NCBI RefSeq assembly: GCF_001428485.1
Contig: NZ_LMHS01000003.1
Coordinates: forward strand, 789,626-853,625
DNA: 64,000 nucleotides
Direction: 5' to 3'
From: Microbacterium sp. Root180
GTDB lineage: Bacteria > Actinomycetota > Actinomycetes > Actinomycetales > Microbacteriaceae
Positions 24,698 to 32,860 of this stretch are shown one piece after another (position 1 is the first letter of the stretch; the number at the start of each line of letters is the position of its first letter). Under the pieces are notes generated by a model. It was not told the DNA's origin and did no database searches. It was given only the letters and a program-made list of their open reading frames with translations. Position numbers and translations under genes: made by a program.

Positions 24698-25010
24698 TGA
24701 TTTCAATGGGATCGTGGCGACGATCAGAGCGGACATCGCTGTCACGACCGCTGTGCTCACCAGCACGTGCGCACGCTGAGGTTCGATCTCGTCACCGCAG
24801 GAGATCAGTCGACCGATGGCGGCCGAGGTTGGTCCCGGCCATGATCGCGGCCCACCTCGGCGCGCCCGCGCTCATGCTCGACGAGCCGTGCGGTCCTCAT
24901 CGATTCGCCCGCACCCCTATGGCCATCGTCGGAAGGAGCCGTGTATGACCACAACCCTCTTCCTCGACACCCGTTTCAACGCAATCGTCGGGAGCTGTTG
25001 GTGGGTCGAC

Positions 25011-26543
25011 CTAGGGCGAGAACAGCAAGTTCCCCCGCCCCATCGACTCGTCGATGGCGCGGAGGATCGCGTCGGAGATCTCGCCGAGGCGGCTGGGCTC
25101 TGCGGCGCCCACGTTCACGCGGATGAAGTTCCGGCGACCCGGGACCAGGAAGAACGGTTCGCCATCGGCGACGAGCACGCCCCGCTTCGCTGATGCCTCG
25201 ACGACGGCATCCGAACGGGCGCCCGCTGGCAGCTTGACCCACAGGTGCAGGCCCTCCGTGCCTTCGGTGGCGAGCGAGGACGTACCGACCTGCGCAGCCA
25301 TCCGCTCGATCGCCGCAGCACGATTCCCTCGGTACTGGTCTGCGGCTACCTGCAACGTCGCGGGGAGCTTCGCGTCGGCGAGGATCGCGGCGAGCGTGCG
25401 CTGTGCGAACACCGATGTCCAGCCGTCCGCGTACGAGCGCTCCTCGAGGAAGGCGCCACGCACGGCGGCGCCGACGTATGCGACCGCCGTGCGGAGGTCG
25501 GGTCCGATCGACTTCGAGAAGCTTCGCACGTGCACGACACGGTCGCGCAGGCGGCTGTCACCCGAAATGGAGCCGGGACGAGCCTCCGCGAGCTCGGCGA
25601 AGTAGTCGTCCTCGAGCACCCACACGTCTCGAGCGTCCGCGAGGATGTTCGAGAGCTCTGCACGGCGTTCCGCGCTCCAGGTCGCGCCGGTGGGGCTGAG
25701 GGCACGGGGGGTGAATACCACGAGACGGACGCCCGCCGCAACCGCGGCACGCAGCGCGTCGGGAGTCACGCCGCGCTCGTCGACGGCAAGCCCGTGGAGG
25801 TTGCAGCCGGCACGTTCGATCGTGTCCATCGCCGTCTGATACCCCGGCTCTTCGATCGCGACGAGGGGGCGCTCGACAGCCACGCCTTCCACGATCTCGC
25901 CGCTGCGGACCAGCACCTGAGCGACCAGGGTGATGCACTGCTGAGCGGAGTTCACCGCGACGAGGGCTTCGCGATCGGACGCGATCCCGTCCGCCGCGAA
26001 TCGCTCGCCCACCAGGTCGGCGAGGGTCGGATCGATCGCCAGGGAGAGCGGGTACTCCAGGTCCTGGGTGCGGTACCCCTTGGCTGCTGCACCCCACGAT
26101 CGGCGCACGATGTCGAGCGGAAGGAGCCGCGCGGCAGGACTGCCCCGCATGAGATCCACCGCCTGCGGAAAGCGATCTCGCAGACGTGCCTCGCTCTCCG
26201 CGAGCGCCCGCCGCCTCCATGGATGGCTCCGTCGATGCGCGGAGTCTCCGCGGCGGCCGGGGCCTTGCAGCGCTGCCGACCGCTCGTTGGCGGGTGTGTT
26301 GACGAACGTGCCACGACCCGCCTCACCCGTCGTGTACCCGTGCTCGCTCAGACGCGCGTACATGCTCATGATGGTGGTGGCGCTGACGGAGGCCTCACTC
26401 GCGAGCTTGCGCACCGTCGGCAGCTTCGCGCCGCCCGACAAACGGCCGTCGTCAATGGCTCTTGCGACCGCGTCGGCGAACCGCTCGTACTGAGGGCGAC
26501 CATCGTCCTCGGCGGCGAATAGCAGGTCAACGACTGTTGTCAT
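25011..26543 (-). CDS. MocR-type (GntR/aminotransferase-like) transcriptional regulator
   Basis: This 510-residue regulator has an N-terminal GntR winged helix at about residues 12-85, with 'KLPTVRKLASEASVSATTIMSMYARLSEHGYTTGEAGRGTFV'. A linker joins it to a full fold-type I aminotransferase-like domain. The PLP-binding Lys is in 'RSFSKSIGPDLRTAVAYVG', and 'WVLEDDYFAEL' holds the Asp that contacts the pyridine ring. MocR proteins sense amines or vitamin B6 and bind direct repeats. The ATG at 26543 lies just after a -10-like TATATT, so the mRNA may be leaderless. A direct-repeat site overlaps this promoter, suggesting autoregulation. It is the likely controller of the cluster. Confidence 0.9.
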   Translation of the reverse strand: MTTVVDLLFAAEDDGRPQYERFADAVARAIDDGRLSGGAKLPTVRKLASEASVSATTIMSMYARLSEHGYTTGEAGRGTFVNTPANERSAALQGPGRRGDSAHRRSHPWRRRALAESEARLRDRFPQAVDLMRGSPAARLLPLDIVRRSWGAAAKGYRTQDLEYPLSLAIDPTLADLVGERFAADGIASDREALVAVNSAQQCITLVAQVLVRSGEIVEGVAVERPLVAIEEPGYQTAMDTIERAGCNLHGLAVDERGVTPDALRAAVAAGVRLVVFTPRALSPTGATWSAERRAELSNILADARDVWVLEDDYFAELAEARPGSISGDSRLRDRVVHVRSFSKSIGPDLRTAVAYVGAAVRGAFLEERSYADGWTSVFAQRTLAAILADAKLPATLQVAADQYRGNRAAAIERMAAQVGTSSLATEGTEGLHLWVKLPAGARSDAVVEASAKRGVLVADGEPFFLVPGRRNFIRVNVGAAEPSRLGEISDAILRAIDESMGRGNLLFSP

Positions 26544-26547
26544 GAGC

Positions 26548-26562
26548 ACAATATACACACAA
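26548..26562 (-). promoter_or_regulatory. Direct-repeat operator at the MocR promoter, site 5
   Basis: On the minus strand TTGT, seven bases and TTGT occur just upstream of the MocR ATG, with the intervening bases containing TATATT. The spacing equals that of the other sites, but the orientation relative to transcription is reversed. Confidence 0.5.
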
Positions 26563-26567
26563 GTGCG

Positions 26568-27464
26568 CTACGACATTCCGACGAGGCCTCGTCCGGTCGT
26601 GTCGGCCGCGCGAGACCGCCACCGGCCCGCTTCCACGTCGTCGACGAACTCCGCCACGAGCGCGGTGAACCTCGCCGGATCCTCGAGATTGGGCGTATGC
26701 CCCGTCCGGGGGAGCACGACGAGCGCGCTCGAGGGCATCGCCCGCTTGAGCGCGAGGTTAGTCTCGAGACATCCGTCGTCCTCGTCGCCCACAACGAAGA
26801 GGACCGGCGCACGCACCTCACCGAGCGGCTCGGTAAGGCTCAGCAGCGACGGGCGGCGTCCCTGGACCTGCGCGAAGGTGAGGGACATTCCCGTGGGGTC
26901 GTGACCCTCGAGTGACTCTCGGAAGGCCTGCCACCGCTGAGGCGCCTTCGACTTCAATTGCATCCGAGTCGGACCGTCCGCATAGGCGCGGGCGGCAGCG
27001 ACGCGGTCCGACCGAAAGGCCTCCGCGGCCGCGCGAGCCTCTGCCTGAAAGCGTGGCCTCTCATCTGGGTTGGAGCCATACCCTGCGCCAACGATCACCG
27101 CGGAGCGTGCGCGCTCTGGTGCGGTCAAGAGGAGGTGAGCGGCCGCGAAGCCACCCATGGAGAAGCCGACGACGTGTGCCGAGTCCACGCCGACCGCATC
27201 GAGCACCGCCGACGCGTCCTCAACCGCAATACTTTGCGAGTACATCTCGGGATCCGTCGGCACATCCGAGGGCGGATAGCCCCGGGCGTTGTATCGGATG
27301 CAGCGGTAGGTTCCGGCGAGTTCGCTCACCTGAGCGTCCCAGCTCCTGACGGTTCCTGCGACTTCATGGAGGAACAGGATGGGCGGGGCATCCGGCGGTC
27401 CGTCAACCTCGACATGCAGCGACGTGCCACCGGTCGACCATGCCCGGAGCAACACGTGGCTCAC
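26568..27464 (-). CDS. Alpha/beta hydrolase, enol-lactonase/esterase type
   Basis: This 298-residue alpha/beta hydrolase resembles 3-oxoadipate enol-lactonases and related carbon-carbon or ester hydrolases. The oxyanion segment is 'PPILFLHEVAGTVRSWDAQ'; the nucleophile elbow is 'VVGFSMGGFAA'. The acid lies in 'VVGDEDD' and the His in 'RTGHTPNLEDP'. It is cytoplasmic. The GTG at 27464 overlaps the dehydrogenase stop by four bases (GTGA), so it is coupled to the long operon. It ends 24 bases before the MocR start. Confidence 0.88.
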   Translation of the reverse strand: MSHVLLRAWSTGGTSLHVEVDGPPDAPPILFLHEVAGTVRSWDAQVSELAGTYRCIRYNARGYPPSDVPTDPEMYSQSIAVEDASAVLDAVGVDSAHVVGFSMGGFAAAHLLLTAPERARSAVIVGAGYGSNPDERPRFQAEARAAAEAFRSDRVAAARAYADGPTRMQLKSKAPQRWQAFRESLEGHDPTGMSLTFAQVQGRRPSLLSLTEPLGEVRAPVLFVVGDEDDGCLETNLALKRAMPSSALVVLPRTGHTPNLEDPARFTALVAEFVDDVEAGRWRSRAADTTGRGLVGMS

Positions 27465-28288
27465 GATCGCTGCCAGACGTCACGAAGCAACTGGAACGTG
27501 AGGGCGGAGACCGGGACCGGCACGACGTCCTGATCGGCTTCGGTCATGGTGGAGCGCAGATCCTTGAGGAGGATGTCGAGATCCTCGCCGGGCACGTAGG
27601 TCTCCCACCACGGCTTCACGCGAGACCAGTTCTTTGTCGTCCAGCTCCCGCCGACGCTGTGCGACAGGATCTCCATCAGCTGCCCCTCGTCCACGCCGTG
27701 CGACTTGACGACCTGCAGCGCCTCGAAGACCGCCATCATGTGAATGCCGAAGGACAGCTGCACCGCGAGCTTCGTCGCCTGGCCGGTTCCCGGAGTGTCC
27801 CCGACGACATACCGATTGCCGCTCACGGACTCGGCGAGCGGCGCGATGCGCTCGACCGCGGCCGGCGCTCCCGAGATCATGAGCGTCAGTGTGCCGGCCT
27901 CCGCGCCCCACGGTCCACCGGACATGGTCGCGTCGACCGCCGAACCGCCGGTGGACGCGACGCGCTCGGCGATGGAACGCATCGTCGTGGGATCGAGCGT
28001 GCTCGAGATCACGACGGTCCGCGGTTCGCCGATCGACGTCACACCCCCGGGGCCGAACAACACGGCCTCGGTCTGAGCCTTCGTCCGGACGACGGACCAG
28101 ACCACCTCGTCGGCGGCGAGCGCTGCAGCGCGCGGGGAGTCGACGGTGACGATGCCTTTGTCGCGCGCTTTGGCCTGCTGTTCCGGCGAGGGGTCGAAGC
28201 CGTGCACGCTGTGGCCGGCTGCCACGAGGTTCGCGGCGATGCCGAGTCCCATCGCACCCAGCCCGATGAATCCGATCTGCTCGCTCAT
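27461..28288 (-). CDS. NAD(P)-dependent beta-hydroxyacid dehydrogenase-like protein
   Basis: This 275-residue 3-hydroxyisobutyrate dehydrogenase-type protein has the N-terminal 'IGFIGLGAMGLGIAANLVAAGH'. The substrate motif is 'MSGGPWGAEAGTLT', and the catalytic Lys is in 'QATKLAVQLSFG', with Gln in place of the usual Asn four residues on. 'SHSVGGSWTTKNWSRVKPWW' matches 'THSVADSWVARNWPHVEEYW' of the paralogue at 9847-10755. AGGAA precedes the ATG. The shared deviations suggest that both act on related, non-standard hydroxyacids. Confidence 0.87.
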   Translation of the reverse strand: MSEQIGFIGLGAMGLGIAANLVAAGHSVHGFDPSPEQQAKARDKGIVTVDSPRAAALAADEVVWSVVRTKAQTEAVLFGPGGVTSIGEPRTVVISSTLDPTTMRSIAERVASTGGSAVDATMSGGPWGAEAGTLTLMISGAPAAVERIAPLAESVSGNRYVVGDTPGTGQATKLAVQLSFGIHMMAVFEALQVVKSHGVDEGQLMEILSHSVGGSWTTKNWSRVKPWWETYVPGEDLDILLKDLRSTMTEADQDVVPVPVSALTFQLLRDVWQRS

Positions 28289-28578
28289 GCGGGCGTTCCT
28301 TTCAGGTCGATGACAGTGACCGCGGCGCCGTCCAGTCGCTGCGCCGCGGCGATATGTGCGGGGTCGTCCAGGTAGGCGTCCAGCGCAGCCTCGTCGGCGA
28401 ACACCGCGGCCAGGGCGAGGGCGGCGCCGCCGGAGAACTCGCTGGGTGCTGCATTCGCCCCGTGATGCACGTGGGCGGCGCCGGCAGATCGCGCGAGGCG
28501 CGCGAGCTCCTCCACCACGGGGGCCAGCGCCTCCGGGTCCGTCTCGGACCCGATCGCCACGACGTGCGCGACGGTCAT
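28285..28578 (-). CDS. Dabb (stress-responsive A/B barrel) domain protein
   Basis: This 97-residue protein looks like a dimeric ferredoxin-like barrel: 'LARLARSAGAAHVHHGANAAPSEFSGGAALALAAVFADEAALDAYLDDPAHIAAAQRLD' has the Dabb pattern, where the 'Y-x2-P-H' near the C-terminus is the best mark. Such proteins serve as small cyclases, decarboxylases or isomerases in polyketide and aromatic pathways, or have unknown roles. ATGA overlaps link it to both neighbours. The function here is not assignable. Confidence 0.65.
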   Translation of the reverse strand: MTVAHVVAIGSETDPEALAPVVEELARLARSAGAAHVHHGANAAPSEFSGGAALALAAVFADEAALDAYLDDPAHIAAAQRLDGAAVTVIDLKGTPA

Positions 28579-28883
28579 CTCGACAGCTCCACGGTCTCCA
28601 TCGCGGCGATCGGACCCGGCGAGCCGGATGCCGCCTCTCGCGCCTGCGCCTGGACCCAGTCCGGATGCTCGCGGAACGCGGCCCACTTGGCGTCGCGGTC
28701 ATCGGGCGAGTCGAACTCCGCGACGTAGACGAACACCTCGCCCTTCTTGAGAGATCGCAGCCACGGACCATGGACGACGATGCCGATGTCAGCGAAGATC
28801 GGACGGCTCACCTCCTCGAACTGACGGAGCATCGGCTCTCGGCCATCGGCGGTGAGCGTGTAGGTGCGCAGTTCAGCCAACAT
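28575..28883 (-). CDS. NIPSNAP family protein
   Basis: This 102-residue protein starts 'MLAELRTYTLTADGREPMLRQFEEVSRPIFADIGI', the standard NIPSNAP opening with R-x-Y-T-L. It continues 'VHGPWLRSLKKGEVFVYVAEFDSPDDRDAKWAAFREHPDWV', with the family's W-x2-F-x2-H-P-x-W. The fold is a ferredoxin-like dimer. It is embedded in the catabolic operon, overlapping the genes on each side, so a pathway role is likely although none is proven for the family. Confidence 0.85.
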   Translation of the reverse strand: MLAELRTYTLTADGREPMLRQFEEVSRPIFADIGIVVHGPWLRSLKKGEVFVYVAEFDSPDDRDAKWAAFREHPDWVQAQAREAASGSPGPIAAMETVELSR

Positions 28884-29551
28884 CAGCGGATCCCTTCGGA
28901 CGTCGGTGCAGACCAGGCGGTCTCGAAAGCGGAGGTGTCGGCGACGACCGCGAAGCGCTGCGCCGCCGTGAGGAGCGAGGCCTCATGGAGGGCCATGTCC
29001 CAGGATGCGCACGCGTCGTGGGCGATATGGACCGAGATCTCGCGTGCGAACGCCTCGCGCGCGGTGGTGTCCACGCACACGTTCGTCGACACGCCCGCGC
29101 AGACGACCGACCCGATGCCCACGCTCCGCATCACCAGCTCGAGCTCGGTGCCGGTGAACGCGCCGTACCGGTACTTCTTGACGATCAGGTCGCCGCCTTC
29201 GGGAGCCAGCGCGGTCACGGGCTGCTGTCCCCAGGTGCCGTCTTCGCAGATGTCGGTCGCGGAGTATGTGGCGCGGGACCGCGCATCGCGCCAAACCGGC
29301 GAGTCCGACCTGCCGTCCGGCAGCGTCGTGTGCAGACAGTGGATCACGGTGACTCCTGACGCGCGAGCTGCCTGGAGAAGTCGCCGCGCGTTGGCGATCG
29401 CGGACACCGCGTGCGAGACATCCCGCTTGCCGACCGTCGCGGCCTTGCCAGCAGGGTCCACGAAGTCGTTGGAGAAGTCGATCAGGAGGAGCGCCGTTCG
29501 CCCGGGAGCGACGCGTGCCGGTTCCACGGCATCGGCGAATGGATGGGTCAT
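28883..29551 (-). CDS. Cysteine hydrolase of the isochorismatase superfamily
   Basis: This 222-residue protein has the catalytic triad of the isochorismatase-like hydrolases: Asp in 'ALLLIDFSNDFVDP', Lys in 'LIVKKYRYGAFTGTEL' and Cys in 'VCAGVSTNVCVDTTAREAF'. A 'G-V-x-T-N-V-C' signature with a following Thr/Ala is frequent in N-carbamoyl and ureido-type amidohydrolases (RutB, N-carbamoylsarcosine hydrolase). It would cleave an amide or ureido C-N bond. The ATG at 29551 overlaps the upstream stop by four bases; a longer frame would overlap more. It supports the idea of a nitrogenous substrate. Confidence 0.88.
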   Translation of the reverse strand: MTHPFADAVEPARVAPGRTALLLIDFSNDFVDPAGKAATVGKRDVSHAVSAIANARRLLQAARASGVTVIHCLHTTLPDGRSDSPVWRDARSRATYSATDICEDGTWGQQPVTALAPEGGDLIVKKYRYGAFTGTELELVMRSVGIGSVVCAGVSTNVCVDTTAREAFAREISVHIAHDACASWDMALHEASLLTAAQRFAVVADTSAFETAWSAPTSEGIR

Positions 29552-30105
29552 GCAAGTGTCCGTTCTGACGTTCGAGGTCGAATGAGCCACCGGTCGCCGA
29601 GGCCGTCTGCGATTGCCGACGGGTCAGCGCCGGGGGCGACCAGCGCAAAGAGCCCGCGGCGCCCCGCGAGCGCGTCACGGTGTCCTTCGACGCCGGTGGC
29701 CGCGAGCTCCGCGGCCTCCGCGCCGGCGCGGACGGCATGCGCACGCTGGAGCGCACCGAGTGGTCCCGCCTCGAGCTCCTCGAGTCCACCGGCCTGAGTC
29801 GCCGCGAGGCCGATCGCTCGCTCAGCCGTGCGGGAGTCGAGCTTGCGCCATCTGCTCCCGGCGACCGCGGACCCGACGACGAGCGCCGCGCTCGTGCGGC
29901 TCCAGCCGCCTTCGACGTGACCGTCCAGCGCGGCGATGATGCGGAGCGCGACCTCCGCGCCTGCCGCGAGGTCGGGTTCGGCGGCTTGCGGATGCGCCTC
30001 TCTGAGCGCGTCGATGAGCGCCAGCGCGTCGGCGGAGACCGGCACGGGTTCCCCGTCCGCCGCCGCGAATGCGGCCACCGCTGCCGTGATGCCCGCGTCG
30101 ATCAT
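29548..30105 (-). CDS. Short stand-alone MmgE/PrpD-like protein
   Basis: This 185-residue protein aligns by eye with the middle helical part of MmgE/PrpD proteins: 'GAEVALRIIAALDGHVEGGWSRTSAALVVGSAVAGSRWRKLDSRTAERAIGLAATQAGG' then 'GALQRAHAVRAGAEAAELAATGVEGHRDALAGRRGLF'. The N- and C-terminal domains of the family are missing. It overlaps the full-length paralogue upstream and the hydrolase downstream by four bases, so it is kept in the operon as a gene, not as debris. It may be a partner subunit of the full-length protein. Confidence 0.65.
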   Translation of the reverse strand: MIDAGITAAVAAFAAADGEPVPVSADALALIDALREAHPQAAEPDLAAGAEVALRIIAALDGHVEGGWSRTSAALVVGSAVAGSRWRKLDSRTAERAIGLAATQAGGLEELEAGPLGALQRAHAVRAGAEAAELAATGVEGHRDALAGRRGLFALVAPGADPSAIADGLGDRWLIRPRTSERTLA

Positions 30106-31493
30106 CGGGCCACCTCCTCGGCATCGAGGCCCAGCGACCGCCAAGGATGGTTGTCGGACCCGTGCAACGCTGTGACCGTCGACTCGACGGCACGGATGCC
30201 GGGAGTGCGCGCGAACCCGAGGAGCACCGCGGCCTTGGCTCGCACCTCGTCGTCCGTGAGTGGACGGGCGGCGCTCCCCCGGGCGTGCGCGATGTGATGC
30301 CGGAGCACCGTGCCGTCCTCCAGTTCGACGGATACCTCGGCTTCGTCGCGTCGCAGTGAGGCATCGGTGATGACCTCCGTCGCGAAGCGGATCCGGCGGA
30401 TCTCGTCGTCGACAGCGACGGTCTCCTCGAACTCGGCGATACCGGCGGCGCGATGCCGCAGTCCTACGGCGACACCGTGGCGGGCCGAGAATCGCGCCTC
30501 GAGAGAGGTCTCCGGATCCACCCGGCCCATGAGCTCCTCGACGAGCGGATGTGCGCGATAGCGGACGACGCGGATGCTCTTGGTCGAGACTCCCGCCCCG
30601 ACGAGTTGCTCACCTACCGCCACCCCGGCATCGATCCCCGGATGCGCCACGATGCCGCACGGATACGGCTTGAACGCGTTGTACTCCAGCTCCCACGGGG
30701 TGTCCACGCCCCACTCCCGCGCGAGCAGCCCGTGGTCGGCGGCGCCGGGAGCGAATGCCTCGAGCAGGAGTGCCAGGGGATCCGCGCCCATGCGCCAGTC
30801 GGCGTGCCTCTCAGCGAAGCCCGGTGCTTCGTCGGTGATCTCGACGCCCGCGGCGGCGGCGAGGCCGGCGTGCAGCGGCTTGGTCTCGCTGCCGAAACCC
30901 TCACGGTGCCCGAGCGTGCGAACACATGCGATGGCGATGCTCGCGGCGAGGGTCTGTCCCCTGAGCCCGCGCAGGAGCGCGGCTGTGACGGTCGCGCCGA
31001 CGACGCCGCACGTGCCGGTGATGTGCCAACCGCGATCGTAGTGCTCGGGGCACACGGCCTCTCCCAGCCGCAGCTGCGCTTCGCAGCCGATCGCGAAGGC
31101 CCGCAGCAGGTCGTCGCCCGTCACCTCACCGCTCCAGCCGATCGCCCACGCGGCGCCGAAGCACGCGGCCGACGGATGGATCACGGTGCCGAGATGCGTG
31201 TCGTCGAAATCGTCGTAGTGCCCCGCGAATCCGGAGACGAGCGCGGCATCGCGGACACTGGCGCGCCCGGGCACGAGATCCGTGATCCCGAGCGGGGCGG
31301 TTGCCGCGCCGGCTTCCCCATCTGCGACTCGTACGTATGACGCCAAACGCTGTACGCCGGGTGTCCGCTCGGCTCCTGCAATCACGCCCACGATGTTAAG
31401 CAGGGACCGCTCAGCCGCGCGCCGGACGCGCTCCGGCAGCGGTCTCTCCCACTCCCGGGCGATGACAGCCACGAACGCGTCCAGCTCGCCCAT
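30102..31493 (-). CDS. MmgE/PrpD family protein (2-methylcitrate dehydratase-like)
   Basis: This 463-residue protein has a complete MmgE/PrpD fold. Marks are 'RRAAERSLLNIVGVIAGA', 'DAALVSGFAGHYDDFDDTHLGTVIHPSAACFGAAWAIG', 'GWHITGTCGVVGATVTAALLRG' and 'AFKPYPCGIVAHPGIDAG'. The H-x-D-D/F-D-D-T-H segment is the active-site region of the family, which includes 2-methylcitrate dehydratase and itaconate decarboxylase. The start may be ATG 31493 or GTG 31499; the latter has GGAG at five bases. Substrate is unknown; a dehydratase or isomerase on a polycarboxylate-like acid is plausible. Confidence 0.88.
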   Translation of the reverse strand: MGELDAFVAVIAREWERPLPERVRRAAERSLLNIVGVIAGAERTPGVQRLASYVRVADGEAGAATAPLGITDLVPGRASVRDAALVSGFAGHYDDFDDTHLGTVIHPSAACFGAAWAIGWSGEVTGDDLLRAFAIGCEAQLRLGEAVCPEHYDRGWHITGTCGVVGATVTAALLRGLRGQTLAASIAIACVRTLGHREGFGSETKPLHAGLAAAAGVEITDEAPGFAERHADWRMGADPLALLLEAFAPGAADHGLLAREWGVDTPWELEYNAFKPYPCGIVAHPGIDAGVAVGEQLVGAGVSTKSIRVVRYRAHPLVEELMGRVDPETSLEARFSARHGVAVGLRHRAAGIAEFEETVAVDDEIRRIRFATEVITDASLRRDEAEVSVELEDGTVLRHHIAHARGSAARPLTDDEVRAKAAVLLGFARTPGIRAVESTVTALHGSDNHPWRSLGLDAEEVAR

Positions 31494-31495
31494 GG

Positions 31496-31903
31496 TCACG
31501 CGGACTCCGGCGTGAAGGGTGCACCGGCCGCGTCGGCGTCCGGGCCGAGCCACGTGATGGGGCCGAACGACAGCGCCAGCTGCGCCAGCGCAGAGTCCTC
31601 GGCGGCGCCGTGATAGTGCTCTTCCCCGGGCTCGATCCACACCACGTCCCCGGCTTCGAGGCGGAGGGGATCTTGACCGCGCCGACCGACGACACCGGAG
31701 CCGTGGACCACGTGGATGAGCTGCCCGTCGGTGTGGCTGTGCCAATTTCCGCGGACCGCGGGCGCCAGCCGGATGAGGGCGGCGGTGGCCTTGCTGGTCT
31801 GCGTCTGACCGATGGACGACTGGAACGCATCACCGCTGAACTGCGCCGGCTCCGGGACCGGAGTGGGGTCGGCCAGGAGTTCGCTGATGGAGACGCGCTT
31901 CAC
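31496..31903 (-). CDS. Cupin domain protein
   Basis: This 135-residue single-domain cupin has the metal motif 'GNWHSHTDGQLIHVVHGSG' (motif 1, with two His and a Gln in place of the Glu) and 'LEAGDVVWIEPGEEHYHG' (motif 2). The C-terminus 'PITWLGPDADAAGAPF' is typical of small cupins of the AraC-sensor or dehydratase type. GGAGG stands seven bases before the GTG at 31903, which overlaps the upstream gene by four bases. It could be a small metalloenzyme in the pathway; no substrate is evident. Confidence 0.85.
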   Translation of the reverse strand: MKRVSISELLADPTPVPEPAQFSGDAFQSSIGQTQTSKATAALIRLAPAVRGNWHSHTDGQLIHVVHGSGVVGRRGQDPLRLEAGDVVWIEPGEEHYHGAAEDSALAQLALSFGPITWLGPDADAAGAPFTPESA

Positions 31904-32760
31904 GCCGAAGCCTCCGCCGCCGCGGGAACCTCGGCGCCAGGCAGGGCGATCGAGGTGAAGGCCCGGATGGTCTCGGTCATCGCGATCTCGACGGGAATGC
32001 GCTCCATGCTCGAGGCGCCGAGGAATCCGACCACTCCGTGGCACTGGCCAATCACGTACGCGGCGTCCTCCGGAGTTGCGATGGGCCCGCCGTGGCACAC
32101 CACGTGGGAACGGTCGTTGACCTCGCGGACCACGTCGTGAACGCGCTGGGTGAGCTCGACCGCGCGATCGAGGTCGACGGCGTGCTGTCCGCCGATGAAT
32201 CCCTGCGCGGTCAGTCCCACGTGCGCGACGATGATGTCCGCGCCGACGGCGGCCATGGCGCGGGCCTCCTCGTCGGTGCGGACGTACGCAGCAGTGACCA
32301 GGTCCAGCTCTATGGCGCGACGGACCATTTCGACCTCTTGCGCGAAGGTGTACCCCGTCGACTCGAGGTCAGCCCGCGCGGCACCGTCCAGCAGACTTAC
32401 GCTCGGGAAGTTCTGCACTCCCTTGAAGCCCTGCTCCTTCAGCTGAACGAGGAATCGAGGGATGTCGCGCATCGGGTCGGTCGCGCACACGCCGGCGAAG
32501 ACGGGAGTGTTCGGCGCGACCGGGAGCACTTCCGCGCCCATCTCCACGACGATGTCATTGGCGTTCCCATACGGCATCATGCCTGCCATGGACCCGCGGC
32601 CCGCCATCCGAAAACGACCCGCGTTGTAGACGACGATGAAGTCCGCTCCCGCTGTGTCGGCGCACTTCGCCGACAGGCCTGTTCCGGCGCCCGCTCCGAT
32701 GAGTGCGACTCCGCGGCGCACCTTGTCGTCGTAGCCGCTGAGGATGTGTTCCCGGCTCAT
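31900..32760 (-). CDS. PEP hydrolase-like TIM-barrel protein (PF09370 type)
   Basis: This 286-residue TIM barrel is of the phosphoenolpyruvate hydrolase-like family. Segments seen: 'VRRGVALIGAGAGTGLSAKCADTAGADFIVVYNAGRFRMAGRGSMAGMMPYGNAN', 'FAGVCATDPMRD', 'GFKGVQNFPSVSLLDG' and 'AHVGLTAQGFIGG'. Proteins of this type are commonly adjacent or fused to Tm-1-like (UPF0261) proteins, and the Tm-1-like gene lies immediately upstream here. The enzymatic role is unproven. The start has operator site 4 about 65-100 bases upstream, suggesting an extra promoter inside the operon. Confidence 0.87.
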   Translation of the reverse strand: MSREHILSGYDDKVRRGVALIGAGAGTGLSAKCADTAGADFIVVYNAGRFRMAGRGSMAGMMPYGNANDIVVEMGAEVLPVAPNTPVFAGVCATDPMRDIPRFLVQLKEQGFKGVQNFPSVSLLDGAARADLESTGYTFAQEVEMVRRAIELDLVTAAYVRTDEEARAMAAVGADIIVAHVGLTAQGFIGGQHAVDLDRAVELTQRVHDVVREVNDRSHVVCHGGPIATPEDAAYVIGQCHGVVGFLGASSMERIPVEIAMTETIRAFTSIALPGAEVPAAAEASA

Positions 32761-32822
32761 GGTCGTAGGTTCTCCAAATCTCGCTCGTGATTCGAGTCAG
32801 TGCGACGAGGCACGATCGAACA

Positions 32823-32860
32823 TTGTCAGCATATTGTGTGTTCCTTGTTTATGCAATGTG
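32823..32860 (+). promoter_or_regulatory. Direct-repeat operator, site 4
   Basis: Four repeats at exact 11-base steps: TTGT at 32823, 32834 and 32845, then ATGTG at 32856. The site overlaps the stop codon of the Tm-1-like gene and precedes the PEP hydrolase-like gene. It shares spacer bases TGTTC with site 2. Confidence 0.65.

Larger units (their letters stand above)
24482..25010. other. Long promoter region of the BMP operon
   Basis: These 529 bases contain no convincing gene. The left part is AT-rich for this genome and holds operator sites 2 and 3. Near 24945 an ATG with AAGGAG before it opens a short frame that runs into the end of the MocR gene on the other strand; it may be gene debris. 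Several hydrophilic frames across 24679-24948 lack family resemblance. Confidence 0.5.

Noticed and set aside
24945-25193. Small gene starting with MTTTLFLDTRF
   Set aside because: It has a good ribosome site, but the frame soon runs antisense through the end of the MocR gene and the product has no fold-like pattern. It is treated as debris in the intergenic entry.
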